This document shows, piece after piece, positions 51,069 through 60,671 of a stretch of 64,000 bases of DNA (its first letter is position 1; each line of letters begins with the position of its first letter). The stretch comes from Eutreptiella sp. 'Long Island Sound 2002' (taxonomy: Eukaryota > Euglenozoa > Euglenophyceae > Eutreptiales > Eutreptiaceae), in assembly GCA_964036045.1 (NCBI GenBank), contig OZ038388.1:1063501-1127500 (forward strand), written 5' to 3'. The position numbers were made by a program, and so were the translations under genes. The notes beneath the pieces are model-generated. The model saw nothing but the letters and a program-made list of their open reading frames with translations. It was not told the origin of the DNA and searched no databases.

Positions 51069-51855
51069 AGTAAGAAAAAGTGCTTTTCCATTGCTTTGAG
51101 GCATATTCTAGTTGTATCAGAGATGCACCGAGCATCCATGCATTTTTATCTTAGTATTGGTCCAACCAAAAGTGGTGATAACACATTTTGACGTATGGAA
51201 CCAAACACCCAATCAGGATATGGAGTGGACCCCTTAATCCCCTTTCAATGTGAAGTAAATCATCTTTTCCTGAGTTGACTGAGAACTGACATATCCAAGG
51301 CAGAGCCTATGAATTTATCTATGTTTTTCCATGAATACTTATCTGCCCTAGTGGTATACACCCTAGGGGGCTAGGCACCTCTTTTTGAGAGGTCCTGGGT
51401 TCAATTCCTGGTCAGCCTAGCTAAGTAGGAAGATCCCATGTGACATGGCAGTGACCTCATCGCCACATACCCTGCCACCTCAGCACATATGGGACCCAAA
51501 ACAAAGAGTGCACATCTCCTGAGATGGCACTATGGAGAGAGAGTGACCATGGGGCAGTTTTCTAACTCTTTTCCAAAAACATTTCAGCTATCTTTGTGAA
51601 TATGCATTCATTTGTGACCTGAGTTGCAGTTTCTGTGAATATTTAATCATGTTTCACTGTTTACACTGCAGCCCTTCATGCTTTGATCCTGATCTTCTCC
51701 TCTTTGCACACTTCTGGCTTGGGTTATCCTGGATTGACTCTATTTCTGCAAACAAAAGGTTTTCATCTTCCAAAACAAGCAGCAGGAAACCCTACACCTA
51801 CAGCAAGCAGCAGGAAAAGCAAAAACACAGTGCTGAAAACACTATAAACCTTTCT
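51069..51855 (+). repeat. 5' LTR of element C
   Basis: 787 bp from AGTAAGAAAAAG to CCTTTCT, defined by the interrupted coding sequence on the left and the primer binding site on the right. The expected target duplication would be CGACG (51064-51068); its partner is not in the window. It contains a tRNA-like sequence. Confidence 0.8.
51344..51422 (+). other. tRNA-like sequence inside the LTR of element C
   Basis: A TGCCCTAGTGG A-box-like word is followed by a hairpin with 5-bp stem ACCTC/GAGGT and a 7-base loop TTTTTGA, then a T-arm-like CTGGG TTCAATT CCTGG. GGCTAGGC and GCCTAGC bracket both arms. There is no standard D-arm or acceptor stem, so it is tRNA-derived or tRNA-mimicking, not a tRNA gene. 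Confidence 0.45.
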
Positions 51856-51867
51856 GGTAGCAGAGAC
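51855..51867 (+). promoter_or_regulatory. primer binding site of element C
   Basis: TGGTAGCAGAGAC matches the complement of the initiator tRNA-Met 3' end over the first 11 bases. Its first T overlaps the last base of the LTR. Confidence 0.8.
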
Positions 51868-51954
51868 AGCCTGTCTCTGCGCACCGGCAGCAACCCCGTG
51901 CCGTACATCCAGTGCGCCGAGTACGGGCAAATATAAGCAGAAGGGTGAAAGAAG

Positions 51955-54450
51955 ATGGATCCAGGAAAGGAGGACGCCGACGTGAAGACAGCGCCAGCGC
52001 CTGAGGCACCGGCAAGGCCAGCACCTGGCGCTGTACCTTCGGCGGAGCCATTACATGGGCCAGTGGATGCGGCTGAGGACTCCCTGGATGGACTCCAGAC
52101 AGCCTTCGGGGCCCTGTCCGTCGAAGAGGTGGTCGTGGTCACTCAGCCTGTGAAGGGGAAGAGAAGTGAGAGCGAGAAGGATGCTGGAGAAGGAGCAGAT
52201 GAAGGAGAGGAGCAAGGGCAAGACCTGACGAATGTCCCTACCTTCGAAGGCGCACCAAGCGCTTCTGGCCTCCACGCATCACCCTCTCCTATGACCACCT
52301 CACTCCCAGTTGCTGCAACATCCACTTCCACAACCAACCCGCCTATGGCAGAGGGCACAGGCTTTACTGGCATGCCTCCCTACCCCGCCTATGGTATGGG
52401 CCCACCTACCACTGCGCTCCATGAGGCAACTACTGCCAGTGAGCCTGTGGCTTCCAGCTCTGCGCCGCGATGGTATGCGGCTGATTATCCCCATCCACTA
52501 CATGCTACTGGAACCTATGTGGATGTTCCTGGGTATGCTCCTGGGTATGCACCTGGGTATGCACCCTTGAGTGGGTTGAGGAGAGGACCCGAATCTCTTG
52601 GAGGAAGGAGTAGAGGATCGGGGAGATCCTCCAACAGGTCCCTGACGCGGTCGGAGATCAACGAGGTGCTCCGAGGAGCCACTTCAAAAATCGTGGGCGA
52701 CCTCACACAAGAGATCCGTGAGAAGCTGGAGCCCCTGATGATCCCGCCCCAAACGTCACCTATCTCGGTGGGAATGTCACCCCACCGAGTACAGGCTAAC
52801 CACCTGACGGCAGGGTTGACAAATACCCTGGGGAGCCTGAGGAGCAGACCGATGCCGACGCCTGCAGCTATTCCGAGAAGTCCCTTCGTGCCGAGAACGG
52901 CCCAGCCGCCCTACAGCCACGTGACAAACTCGACGAGGGCCGAGCTGGACCGGCTGGGGCTAACAGCCTTAAGGGCTATGGTGGACGTGGAGCCTTATGG
53001 CTCTAGTGATCTTGGCGGAGACCCCTCCGATGACGAGCCGCCGTCGATGGATTCTTCTTCGCCCTCAGATGACGATGACCCTGAGGACCCCGAGGGACCC
53101 AAGGGTAAGAAGAAGAAGAAGAAGAAGAAGAAGACCCGGCGCCCTGAAGAACGCCGGACTCAGGAGGCGAAGGCTATCGCCACCTCCAAAATCGTGGTGA
53201 ACCTGCCTGAGTTCACAGGCAAGGACCTCAGCGAGTTCGCTGAGAACTTTGGCCGGTTCCTACGACTGACCGGCCAAACCCACGCCAGTGGGCGAGTGAA
53301 GTGCGACCTGCTCCTGCAGTGCTGCAAGACCAAGTACCTGGAGAAGCAGGTCAGGCAGATCGTGACTAACTCCGCCACCTTTGCCGATGTGTTGGTTGCC
53401 CTGGAGAGGCAGTACCCGACCTACGAGACCGACCTCTCCATCAGGGTCGAGATCCAGAACCTACCCGTGCTGCCCAACAACCCCAAGCCTGCCAGGGTAT
53501 CTGAGCTGTTGGCTGATCTGAATCAGCGGGCTGGGCAACTGACGCCCGGCTCCTACAGCAGCGACGACCTGCTATTCTGGTTGGTGGCCAAGCTCCCTCG
53601 AGAGCTATGGGACGAGTGCCGTTCGACGGCTGAGCGCAAGGCTAGATCCCTCCACTACGAGGATCTATGCGTGCTGCTCCTGGAGCTGGCGCTGGAGAAG
53701 GAGAGCGACCAGCACCTGAACAACTACCGTCCTGGTGGTGGAGGTTCTGGAGGCAAAGGGTACCAAGGGTCCCGACCTGGGCAGGGGACTACCCCCAAAC
53801 ACGCCCACGCCCGTACCATGGAGAACGTGAAGGAGCTATTCTGGTGTGATGCCGGAGACAAGCAGGGCCACCTGCAGCAGGCCTCTGACTGCGAGCAGCG
53901 AGACTGCTTCGTAGTTCAGGGGAAGCAGCAGGAAAAGAACACCGGCGCTAAAGCGAAGCTGCCGGATCATTACTGGTGCACCATCACGTGTGCATTCTGC
54001 GGTAAGCGGAAGCACTACGAGGATGAGTGCTACCATAAGCAACGCCTATCGGCGAAGCTTAAAGGGGAAGATCCTGGCAAAGGCTCAAGCAAAGGTGGAG
54101 GTAAAGGCAAAGGCAACGACTCCGGCAAGGGCAAGTCGAAAGGACGTGGTCAAGAGCAAGACAAGGGTCAAGGTGGACGAGGAGGAGGCGCTAACCGCCA
54201 GCCAGACAACAAGAACAAGGACAAGAACGGAGGCAGCCCCAACCCTAATCCAGGGGGGAACTCCGAGCCCTCTGGAGGGCAGTCTGGACCGACCACACGC
54301 TCACAAACGCAGGCCCAGCAAGAACAAGGAGCCAAGCGTGAGCATGAGGGTGGTGATGACGGCAACGCTAAGAAGAGGAGCCGTTTCATGAGGATGGCCC
54401 GCAAATTGCGGAACAAGGGGTTCGAGGTGACCTGTCCCGCGGAGTTCTGA
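51955..54450 (+). CDS. gag: gag of element C
   Basis: 831 residues from the first ATG after the LTR (AAGATGGATCC). The N-terminus is acidic and Pro/Ala-rich, with a triple GYAP repeat (12-nt tandem, about 52528-52566). An acidic patch is followed by a run of Lys codons (AAG repeat, about residues 385-392). The capsid-like block spans about residues 410-600, parallel to Gag of element B (LPEFTGKDLSEFAENF). A Cys-rich part precedes the zinc knuckle CAFCGKRKHYEDEC (residues 679-692, CX2CX4HX4C), and a Gly/Lys tail closes it. It ends with TGA and the same frame continues into protease. Intact. Confidence 0.93.
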   Translation: MDPGKEDADVKTAPAPEAPARPAPGAVPSAEPLHGPVDAAEDSLDGLQTAFGALSVEEVVVVTQPVKGKRSESEKDAGEGADEGEEQGQDLTNVPTFEGAPSASGLHASPSPMTTSLPVAATSTSTTNPPMAEGTGFTGMPPYPAYGMGPPTTALHEATTASEPVASSSAPRWYAADYPHPLHATGTYVDVPGYAPGYAPGYAPLSGLRRGPESLGGRSRGSGRSSNRSLTRSEINEVLRGATSKIVGDLTQEIREKLEPLMIPPQTSPISVGMSPHRVQANHLTAGLTNTLGSLRSRPMPTPAAIPRSPFVPRTAQPPYSHVTNSTRAELDRLGLTALRAMVDVEPYGSSDLGGDPSDDEPPSMDSSSPSDDDDPEDPEGPKGKKKKKKKKKTRRPEERRTQEAKAIATSKIVVNLPEFTGKDLSEFAENFGRFLRLTGQTHASGRVKCDLLLQCCKTKYLEKQVRQIVTNSATFADVLVALERQYPTYETDLSIRVEIQNLPVLPNNPKPARVSELLADLNQRAGQLTPGSYSSDDLLFWLVAKLPRELWDECRSTAERKARSLHYEDLCVLLLELALEKESDQHLNNYRPGGGGSGGKGYQGSRPGQGTTPKHAHARTMENVKELFWCDAGDKQGHLQQASDCEQRDCFVVQGKQQEKNTGAKAKLPDHYWCTITCAFCGKRKHYEDECYHKQRLSAKLKGEDPGKGSSKGGGKGKGNDSGKGKSKGRGQEQDKGQGGRGGGANRQPDNKNKDKNGGSPNPNPGGNSEPSGGQSGPTTRSQTQAQQEQGAKREHEGGDDGNAKKRSRFMRMARKLRNKGFEVTCPAEF
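54448..54450 (+). other. in-frame gag/pol stop (TGA) of element C
   Basis: TGA followed by CGG. The same frame continues into LVFWVRIRLGG and the protease DTGA. It sits at the place of the TAG in element B. Confidence 0.7.
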
Positions 54451-54635
54451 CGGGGACGCTCTGGTGGCACCCAAGACCTGGTGTTTTGGGTACGTATCCG
54501 ACTAGGGGGACGTGAATACCTGGGGGTACTGGATACTGGCGCCACAATATCTATAGTGGCCAAGAAAATTTTACCTTGTGGGAGCCTGAAGAACACCATG
54601 ACCACCGCTGCTATACGTATGGGGGATGGACATGT
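54451..54635 (+). CDS. pol: start of pol (protease) of element C, truncated
   Basis: About 62 codons after the in-frame TGA. Protease active site LDTGAT (Asp codon 54532-54534) with SIVAKK after it, closely similar to element B. Coding stops making sense after MGDGHV, exactly where the (GGTTTGA)n end of insert 3 begins. Confidence 0.85.
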
Positions 54636-54656
54636 GGTTTGAGGTTTGAGGTTTGA
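54636..54656 (-). repeat. (GGTTTGA)3 end of insert 3
   Basis: Three perfect 7-mers at the left border. On minus they form a TCAAACC tail at the 3' end, comparable in position to the GGTA arrays of inserts 1 and 2 but of different sequence. Confidence 0.8.
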
Positions 54657-55908
54657 TTTTGCGGGTACTAGACGCCTTTCGGCCCCGGGGGGCCACCTGG
54701 TCGGGCCAGGTGATATCCTCCCCACCGGGTCCTAGTGGGGGGCCCTCCAAGACGCACCTCCTGCCTGGTGGCGGAGTCCCCCGGGTTCACAGAGCTCGGA
54801 GCCCCGTCCCTCCCCGGCGTCCCCGTTTCGCCACTCCCCGGTCAGTACATCAATTCGCAGCCGTGGCCGCGGGCGCTTACCCACTGCGTCGCCCCCCTAA
54901 TGTGTGGTCGCCCGGGGCACCGGCGCCGCCGGGCCCGTGCTACTGGCTTGTCGCCAGTGGGACCCCCTTGGGCTGGCGCGGTGGCTGCCTAGCCTAGGGG
55001 TTGGGGCGTGGCGCTGTGCGCCACTACTGCCTTGGCGGGTGCAGTGTCCCGTCTGTGTGTGCGCGGCGCTCGCGGCCGGTTCGGGGGGGTTCGGGCCGGT
55101 ACCTGGTGTTGTGTGTCCCCTTCTTCCCCCTTCCCGCCCCGCGTATCCCGCGTTGCGTGTGGCGGGCCGTCCCGTCCGGGTGTCCCTTATCCTCGCTCGC
55201 TGGTACGCCATTCCATGTGGTCTGTGCGTTCCGCCCGCTCGGTCCGGTTGCCCTTCTGGTGGTCCCCGCGTGTCCTTTTCGTGTGTGTGCGCTCGCGCTC
55301 TCGCGGTGTCCGCTCCCCGCTGGGTGGTGTGGCGCGCGCATCTCGCGTGGTCCCGGCACTGGGCGCTGGTAGGGCCGTTCCATGTGGTCCCTGCCCCTCC
55401 GCGTGTCCTGCCCCGGTCCCGTGCTCCGTCTGGCGTGCTTGGGGGGGGGGCGGTCCGGTCCCGGTTCCCCCCTACTTGGCTTGGGGTTGCGGGGGCGGCG
55501 GCTGGGCGTCCCCGGGGGGGTGCCTTCGTCCATTGCGTGGGGCGTGGGGCGTCCCTCTTCCCTCCTCTGCCCGTCCACTAGGTGGGCTGTCGGGGTCTGC
55601 GTTGCGGGCGTGCGGTTGTGGGAACCCCGCTCCGTTCTCGCGGGGGGGGAGAGAGGTGTCGTCTTGGTGTCCAGGCGCCGGCCCGCCGGATTCTCATGAC
55701 GTGCCTGATGCGCACGGAGCTTCGCCCTGCGGGATGCGTGGGGGGGTTGGGGTGACCGTGGCTGGAGTGGTGCTCCAATGTCCCGGTTCATGGCCCAGCT
55801 GGGCAGCCCTACCGCGGGCTTACTCTTAGTACAGGGGGAGGGGGTTGCGGGCGCGTTTGTTCTGTGACCCGGGTGCCGGTGTATCTCAGAAGGCAGCCGC
55901 CCCGGAGG

Positions 55909-55977
55909 TAGCGCACCAGGCGCACGCCGTGAAAGAGCTGGTTCGAACCCCGGGATCGGTGGTCTCCCACCGATCCC
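55909..55977 (+). other. tRNA-like boxes plus perfect hairpin
   Basis: A-box-like TAGCGCACCAGG (55909) and B-box-like GGTTCGAACCC (55940) are followed by an 11-bp perfect stem GGGATCGGTGG / CCACCGATCCC with a 4-base loop (55952-55977). No tRNA fold is possible; it may be a Pol III promoter relic. Confidence 0.4.
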
Positions 55978-56214
55978 TTCGAATACCGGGCGAGGCCTCC
56001 CATCGACCTGTTTGAGTACAGGTGACGGTGCGCACTGCTGCAGGGGTGGGTGGTTCCCATGTGTTTTGTTTTTCTTGGGTGGGGGGTAAAACGAACGAGA
56101 CCTCCACCCGATCCACCGGTATCGGTGGTGGCGCGAGTTGCTGGAGGGGGGGGTGGTTCCCACGTTGCCAACTAGAGAGCTCTACGTGCAGGGATCCCAG
56201 GAGCACCAACGCCC

Positions 56215-56271
56215 GGGATCGAACCCCCGCACTGGACGATTGAAGACCGACGCTCTCACTACTGGGCCGCG
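56215..56271 (-). other. tRNA-like boxes, minus strand
   Basis: Read on minus: GCGGCCCAGTAGT, then after about 30 bases GGGGGTTCGATCCC, matching A and B boxes. The T-arm pairs with one mismatch; I find no acceptor stem. Confidence 0.35.
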
Positions 56272-56528
56272 GGAGTCTCTTACGCCACTGAGGGGTGTCG
56301 TCGGCTATGAATCCTGTCCTGTGGGTGGGGCTGTGCGCCGTGAAGCGTGTTGCGCGTGCCGGGAGGCCTCAGTCCACGCGCACGGGGTCGGGACAGGGGA
56401 GGGGGCTGGGTGGGGTGCGTTGGATCGCAGACTGACGTGCACAGGGGTAAGAGGCGGGCAGTAGCACCACCGGGTCGCTGACTGACTGTAGGGCGGGGGG
56501 TCGCTCTGCCTCTTTCCGTCCCTCTGCC

Positions 56529-57511
56529 TTCCCTGGGCAGGCAACAAAGCGGGCGTCACTGGCGTTGCGCTGTCCATGGGGGGCGTGGCCCCCCATACCA
56601 CTCCGGTTCGTGTTCACCCAGCCTCTCCGGGTACGATCTGTGCGGCGTCCCGGTGCGCAGGCGTGGGCCCGCTTGTTCCTCGCGGCCCCCGTGTGGGCCG
56701 TCGGCCGGAGCGGGGGGGCGGGTCGCACTCCGGCCCCTCTCTCGGGTGGGGGGGGTCCATTCCCCTTGCCTCGGGGGGGGTGTCGCGCTGCGGCCTCCCC
56801 GCTCTCGTTCCGGGCGGCGGCCTGCGGTACCCCTTTCTGGCCCTCCCCTCCGGCGCGCGCGTGCGGTCGGGGCTGAAGTGCCGCCCCGGGGCGGGGGCTT
56901 GAGGGGCGGCCCGTGGACCGCTCCCCTGGGGGCCCCGGCTGACCTGCAAACCCCCCCTCTGTCCCCTCGGAGTGGGCTGTGGTCACGGGAGGGTCATGTG
57001 GGGCGCGGCCTCCTTCGTGTTCCGTTGTGCGCGTTGCTCCGGCACGCCGGTGTGGGTTCGTGGGGGCAGGTCCAGCCGCCGCTGCCCTTACCGTGTCGCC
57101 GTTCCTCCTGTGGGTGGGGGCGCCCCCCCGGCCCTGGGGGGGCGGAGGGCCGCGCCTGTGGTTCCCCAGCTGGGGTGGGTGCGGGGGGGGGGGGGGGGGC
57201 GCCACCCCGCTCGCTCTCGGGCCTGTGTGGGAGGGGGGGGGGGGGGGAGTGGGGGGGGTCCTTCGGTTCCCTGGCGATGCCCCCTGTCGGCCAGAAAAGG
57301 GGGGGGGGGGCGGCTTGGCGGTCCCAGCCCCGGGGGCCAGCCATCGGCCAGGGGGGTCGCGCCCTTCCCCCGCCCCCCTCTACCGTGTGCCGGATCCCCA
57401 CGCAGTCCCTCCCTGGGGCCCCTCATCTCCCGGCCGTTGCCGCGCGGCGCTGGCCGGCCGGGGGTGGTCGTGAGGGTCAGCGGTCAGTGGTTAGCGGGTT
57501 GCGGGGCCGCT
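56529..57511. repeat. tandem duplication in insert 3, copy 1
   Basis: Starts TTCCCTGGGCAGGCAAC. The same sequence with changes begins again 983 bp later. Contains the word ATGGGGGGCGTGGCC at both equivalent places. Confidence 0.8.
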
Positions 57512-58562
57512 TTCCCCGGGTAGGCAACAAAGCGGGCGTCCCTTGGCGTCGTGCTGTCCATGGGGGGCGTGGCCACCCATACCATTCCGGTTCGCGCCCA
57601 CCCGGCTTCTCTGGGCACGATCTGCGCGGCGGCCCGGTGCGCAGGCGTGGGCCCACATGCTCTTCGCGGCCCCCATTGGAGCCGGCGGCTGGGGCGTCGG
57701 GGCGGGTCACTCCCCGGCTCCCCTCCCGGGCGGGGGGGTCCGTCCCTTCAGCCTCGGGGGGTGGGGGCCGGGGCCCCTGCGGCCGGCGGGCCGGTGGGGG
57801 GGCGGGGGGGGGGGGGGGGGTGTCGCGCCGCGGCCTCCCTGCTCTCGTTCCAGGCGGCGGCCTGTGGTACTCCTTCCTGGCTCTCTCCGCGTCGCCGGTG
57901 CGCTCCCTTCCGGCGCGCGCTTGCGGTCGGGGCTGAAGTGCCGCCCCGTGGTGGGGGGGGTGAGGGGCGGCCCGTGGACCGCCCCCCTGGGGGCCCCATC
58001 TGACTTGACACCCTCCCTCCGTCACCTCGGGGCGGGCTGTGGTTACGGGAGGGTCATGTGGGGTGCGGCCTCCTTCCTGCTCCGTCGTGCGCGTTGCCCC
58101 GGCACGCCGGTGTGGGTTCGCGGGAGCAGGCCCAGCCGCCGTTCCCCCTGAGGGGGGGGCGCCCCCCCGGCCCTGGGGGGGCGGAGGGCCGCGCCTGTGG
58201 CGCCCCTGCTGCGGTGGGTGCGGGGGTGGGGGGGGGGGGGGGGGCGGGGGGGCCGCCCCCCGCCCGCCCCCGGGTCTGTGCGGGGGGGGGGGGGGGGGGG
58301 TGGGTTGGGGGGGGCCCTTTGGCCCCCTGGTGATGCCTCTCGTCGGCCGTGGGGGGGGGGGCGGGGGCGGCATGGCGGCCCTGGTCCCGGGGGCCAGCCA
58401 TCGGCCAGGGGGTCGCGTCCGTCACCCGCCCCCCCTATCGAGAGCTGGATGCCCGCGCAGGCCCTCGCCGGGGCCCTCACCTCCCCGGCCGTTGCCGCGC
58501 GGCGCCGGCCGGCCGGGGGTGGTTGATGGTTAGCGGTCAGTGGTTAGCAGGTTGCGGGGCAG
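57512..58562. repeat. tandem duplication in insert 3, copy 2
   Basis: Starts TTCCCCGGGTAGGCAAC and ends GGTTAGCAGGTTGCGGGGC, like the end of copy 1. It is longer than copy 1, mainly through G/C runs. Confidence 0.8.
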
Positions 58563-58698
58563 CCGGTTCCTCCCCGCGCTTGGCGCCCCCGCAATCCCTT
58601 CCGTGGGTGGCCGCGCGTCCCCGCACGTCGTGCCATACCGTGGGGGGGGCGTGGGTCAGGGGGCCCATCCCCCCCTCCCGCGCCCGCCGTCTGGGCCT

Positions 58699-59190
58699 TC
58701 ACTTGCGCCGCCGCTTGTGTGGGGGCTGGGGCTGCGGTGGCGGCGGGTTGTGCCGGCGGTAGCGCCAGTGGGCGAGGGCGCTACGCAAAGCCCGGGGGAG
58801 CCAGTTGTTGGCGTCCGCATCCGTGATGCGGAGCACCGCTCCCCCCTCCAGGAAGGCCGGCCACGTCGGCTCCCTGTCGGGCCACGCCGCCCGGATCACT
58901 GACCTGAGGACCCTCTCGTGGTCCTCTGGTGCCGCCCACCCCCCCGGGGGTGCCTCTCGGTTTCCTCCGTCCCTCCGGAGGAGCACGGCATCAAAGGGCC
59001 GGTTCCGCGACCTCCTGGAGGTCCCCTGGTTGGCCCAGCACAACCACCCGTACACTTCCCCCACCAGGGGGAGGGTCTCCCCCCCCAGCGGGTCCGGGAC
59101 TGCGCCCCAGTCCACGTTCCACGGCCGGCTCTCCTCTGCCCCCTGTGCCGGCCCCCCTCGCTGCTCCTGCACCTGCGGCGCCGATGCCAC
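58699..59190 (-). CDS. C-terminal part of the downstream ORF of insert 3
   Basis: 163 codons on minus, frame-shifted relative to 58896-60671. It reads like a folded domain (SRPWNVDWGAVPDPLGG, VYGWLCWANQG, RPFDAVLLRRDGG, ALAHWRYRRHN) with several Trp and ends in a Lys/Arg tail. It probably is the true C-terminus of the gene above, joined by an indel near 59,200-59,300. Its W-rich pattern loosely resembles the C-terminal part of the insert 1 ORF. No named family. Confidence 0.45.
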   Translation of the reverse strand: MASAPQVQEQRGGPAQGAEESRPWNVDWGAVPDPLGGETLPLVGEVYGWLCWANQGTSRRSRNRPFDAVLLRRDGGNREAPPGGWAAPEDHERVLRSVIRAAWPDREPTWPAFLEGGAVLRITDADANNWLPRALRSALAHWRYRRHNPPPPQPQPPHKRRRK

Positions 59191-60671
59191 GCCCCGTCCC
59201 CCCTCCGCCGAGGCCGTCCGCGCCGGCTCCGCCCTCGGCGCGGGGGGGGCTTGCTGGTGCTGGTGTCGTGGGGGTTGGGGGGGGATGAGCTCGCCGGCGT
59301 CAGGGTCGATGCTCCGCCCTCTGCCCCCCTCCCCTCGCCCCGCCCTCCCCCCTGGGCTCCCGTGCCCCGTCCCTCCTGTCCCTTGGGGCCCTTGCCCTTG
59401 CCCTTGCCCTTGCCCTTGGGCCCCTTTCCGGTCCCGTGCCCGTGTCGCGGGTCCCGCCTCTCGTCCCCCACACCCCGGCCCGCTCGCTCTCCCATCCCCC
59501 CTTGTCCAGCCCCCTGCGCCTGGGTGCCCTTCCCGCGCCCCTGACCACCCTTCCCGTGCCCTGGCCCCTCCCCGACCCCCTGCCCGAGTCGCGGGTCCCG
59601 CCTCTCGTCCACCACGCCCCGGCCCGCTCGCTCTCCCACCACCCCTCGCTCCGTCCCCTGCACCTGGGCCTCCTGCCCGCGCTCCCGCGCGCCCTTCCCG
59701 TGCCCCGACCCCTCCCCTGCCCCCTGCCTGTCACGCCGTCCGCCGCTCCCCTCCCCCTCGCCGCTGCGCCCTTCCTGGACCACTCGCCGGGCGTCCCGCT
59801 GCTTTTGCAGTTGCGGCAGCGTGACGCCCGGCGGCGAGCGCTCGCGCGTCGGGGGGCGGACGTGCCGCTCCCGCCCCGGGGGGAAGGGCTTGGGGGGGTA
59901 CGGCTTGGGGGGGCTGGTGTGGGTGTGGGCGGGGTTGGCGTGGGCGCGGTACTTCGCGCTCTCCCTGCCCACTGCTGCTGCTGCGGCGGCCGCCGGCGAG
60001 GCGTCCGCGGCCCGGGCGGGGTTCTTCCCCCGCTTGCGCGGCGTGCCAGGGGCCGCAGCCCCTCTCGCGCCCTCCGCACTCTCCTTCGCTGCCGTGGCGG
60101 CCGCCGACGAGGCGCCCGTGGCCGCGGTCGCAGACTCTCGCACATCCTCCTCGGTCTTCTCTGCTGCCGCGGCGGCCGCCTGCGAGGCGCCCACGGCCCG
60201 TGCGGGGTCCGTCGCAACCCCTCTTGCGCCCTGCTTGCTCTCCTGCGCGGCTGCGGCAGCCCTCGGCGACGCGTCCGGCTCCTGCGCCGGGGCTGCCCCC
60301 CTTGCCGGCGGCGTGCCGGGGGCCGCGGCCGGGGCCGCGGCGTGGCTCGCCGCGGTCTCCGCCTCCTGCGCGTCAGGGCGGGGCGGGGCGGCGGGGCTGG
60401 CCGCTTGGGCGGCGGGGGCGGCCGTCTCGGCTGGCCCAGGTTCCCGGGCCGGCGGCGGCGGTCCGACCACCGCCGCCTCCGCCAGCCTCCGCTCCTCGCG
60501 CTCCGCGAGGGTCTCCCCCGTCCACTCTGGGGAGGAGACGGGGGAGCGGGAGCGGGACCAGCGGTGGTGGCGGTCGTCCCGCCCGAGGGACCCATCGGAG
60601 TCTGCCATTACTGTTACTCTGGTAGGCATGCGTGGTGGCAGGCGCGCCCTTCCCACTACCTCCTGGTGCAT
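58896..60671 (-). CDS. Gly/Lys- and SR-rich ORF of insert 3
   Basis: 591-codon minus frame; the likely start is an ATG at about 60608 (MADSDGSLGRDD) rather than 60671. It has an SR segment (SRSRSPVSSPEW), an Ala-rich part, a proline/lysine stretch, and then a region with a 48-residue tandem repeat (DNA offset 144 bp, around 59444 and 59588; GERAGRGVVDERRDP unit) and a KGKGKGKG run. The composition suits RNA binding. It lies downstream of the RT ORF on the coding strand, the reverse of the usual LINE order. Confidence 0.45.
   Translation of the reverse strand: MHQEVVGRARLPPRMPTRVTVMADSDGSLGRDDRHHRWSRSRSPVSSPEWTGETLAEREERRLAEAAVVGPPPPAREPGPAETAAPAAQAASPAAPPRPDAQEAETAASHAAAPAAAPGTPPARGAAPAQEPDASPRAAAAAQESKQGARGVATDPARAVGASQAAAAAAEKTEEDVRESATAATGASSAAATAAKESAEGARGAAAPGTPRKRGKNPARAADASPAAAAAAAVGRESAKYRAHANPAHTHTSPPKPYPPKPFPPGRERHVRPPTRERSPPGVTLPQLQKQRDARRVVQEGRSGEGEGSGGRRDRQGAGEGSGHGKGARERGQEAQVQGTERGVVGERAGRGVVDERRDPRLGQGVGEGPGHGKGGQGRGKGTQAQGAGQGGMGERAGRGVGDERRDPRHGHGTGKGPKGKGKGKGKGPKGQEGRGTGAQGGGRGEGRGAEGGASTLTPASSSPPNPHDTSTSKPPPRRGRSRRGRPRRRGDGAWHRRRRCRSSEGGRHRGQRRAGRGTWTGAQSRTRWGGRPSPWWGKCTGGCAGPTRGPPGGRGTGPLMPCSSGGTEETERHPRGGGRHQRTTRGSSGQ

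Larger units (their letters stand above)
51069..54635 (+). mobile_element. Ty3/Gypsy element C, 3' part lost behind insert 3
   Basis: 5' LTR, primer binding site, complete gag, in-frame TGA and the start of protease, then insert 3 interrupts. The LTR start (AGTAAGAAAAAG) and the primer site match element B, and Gag has the same zinc knuckle type, so B and C are related families. The rest of pol and the 3' LTR should lie beyond 64000 if insert 3 is a simple insertion. Confidence 0.9.
54657..58698 (-). other. 4-kb 3' region of insert 3
   Basis: GC-rich with long poly-G runs (for example around 57183, 57233 and 58215-58300). Close to the tail is a hairpin CACCTGG/CCAGGTG (about 54696-54714). 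No gene is recognised; the many + and - frames are composition artefacts. It contains a direct tandem duplication (56529-58562) and tRNA-like motifs (55909, 56215). Confidence 0.6.
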
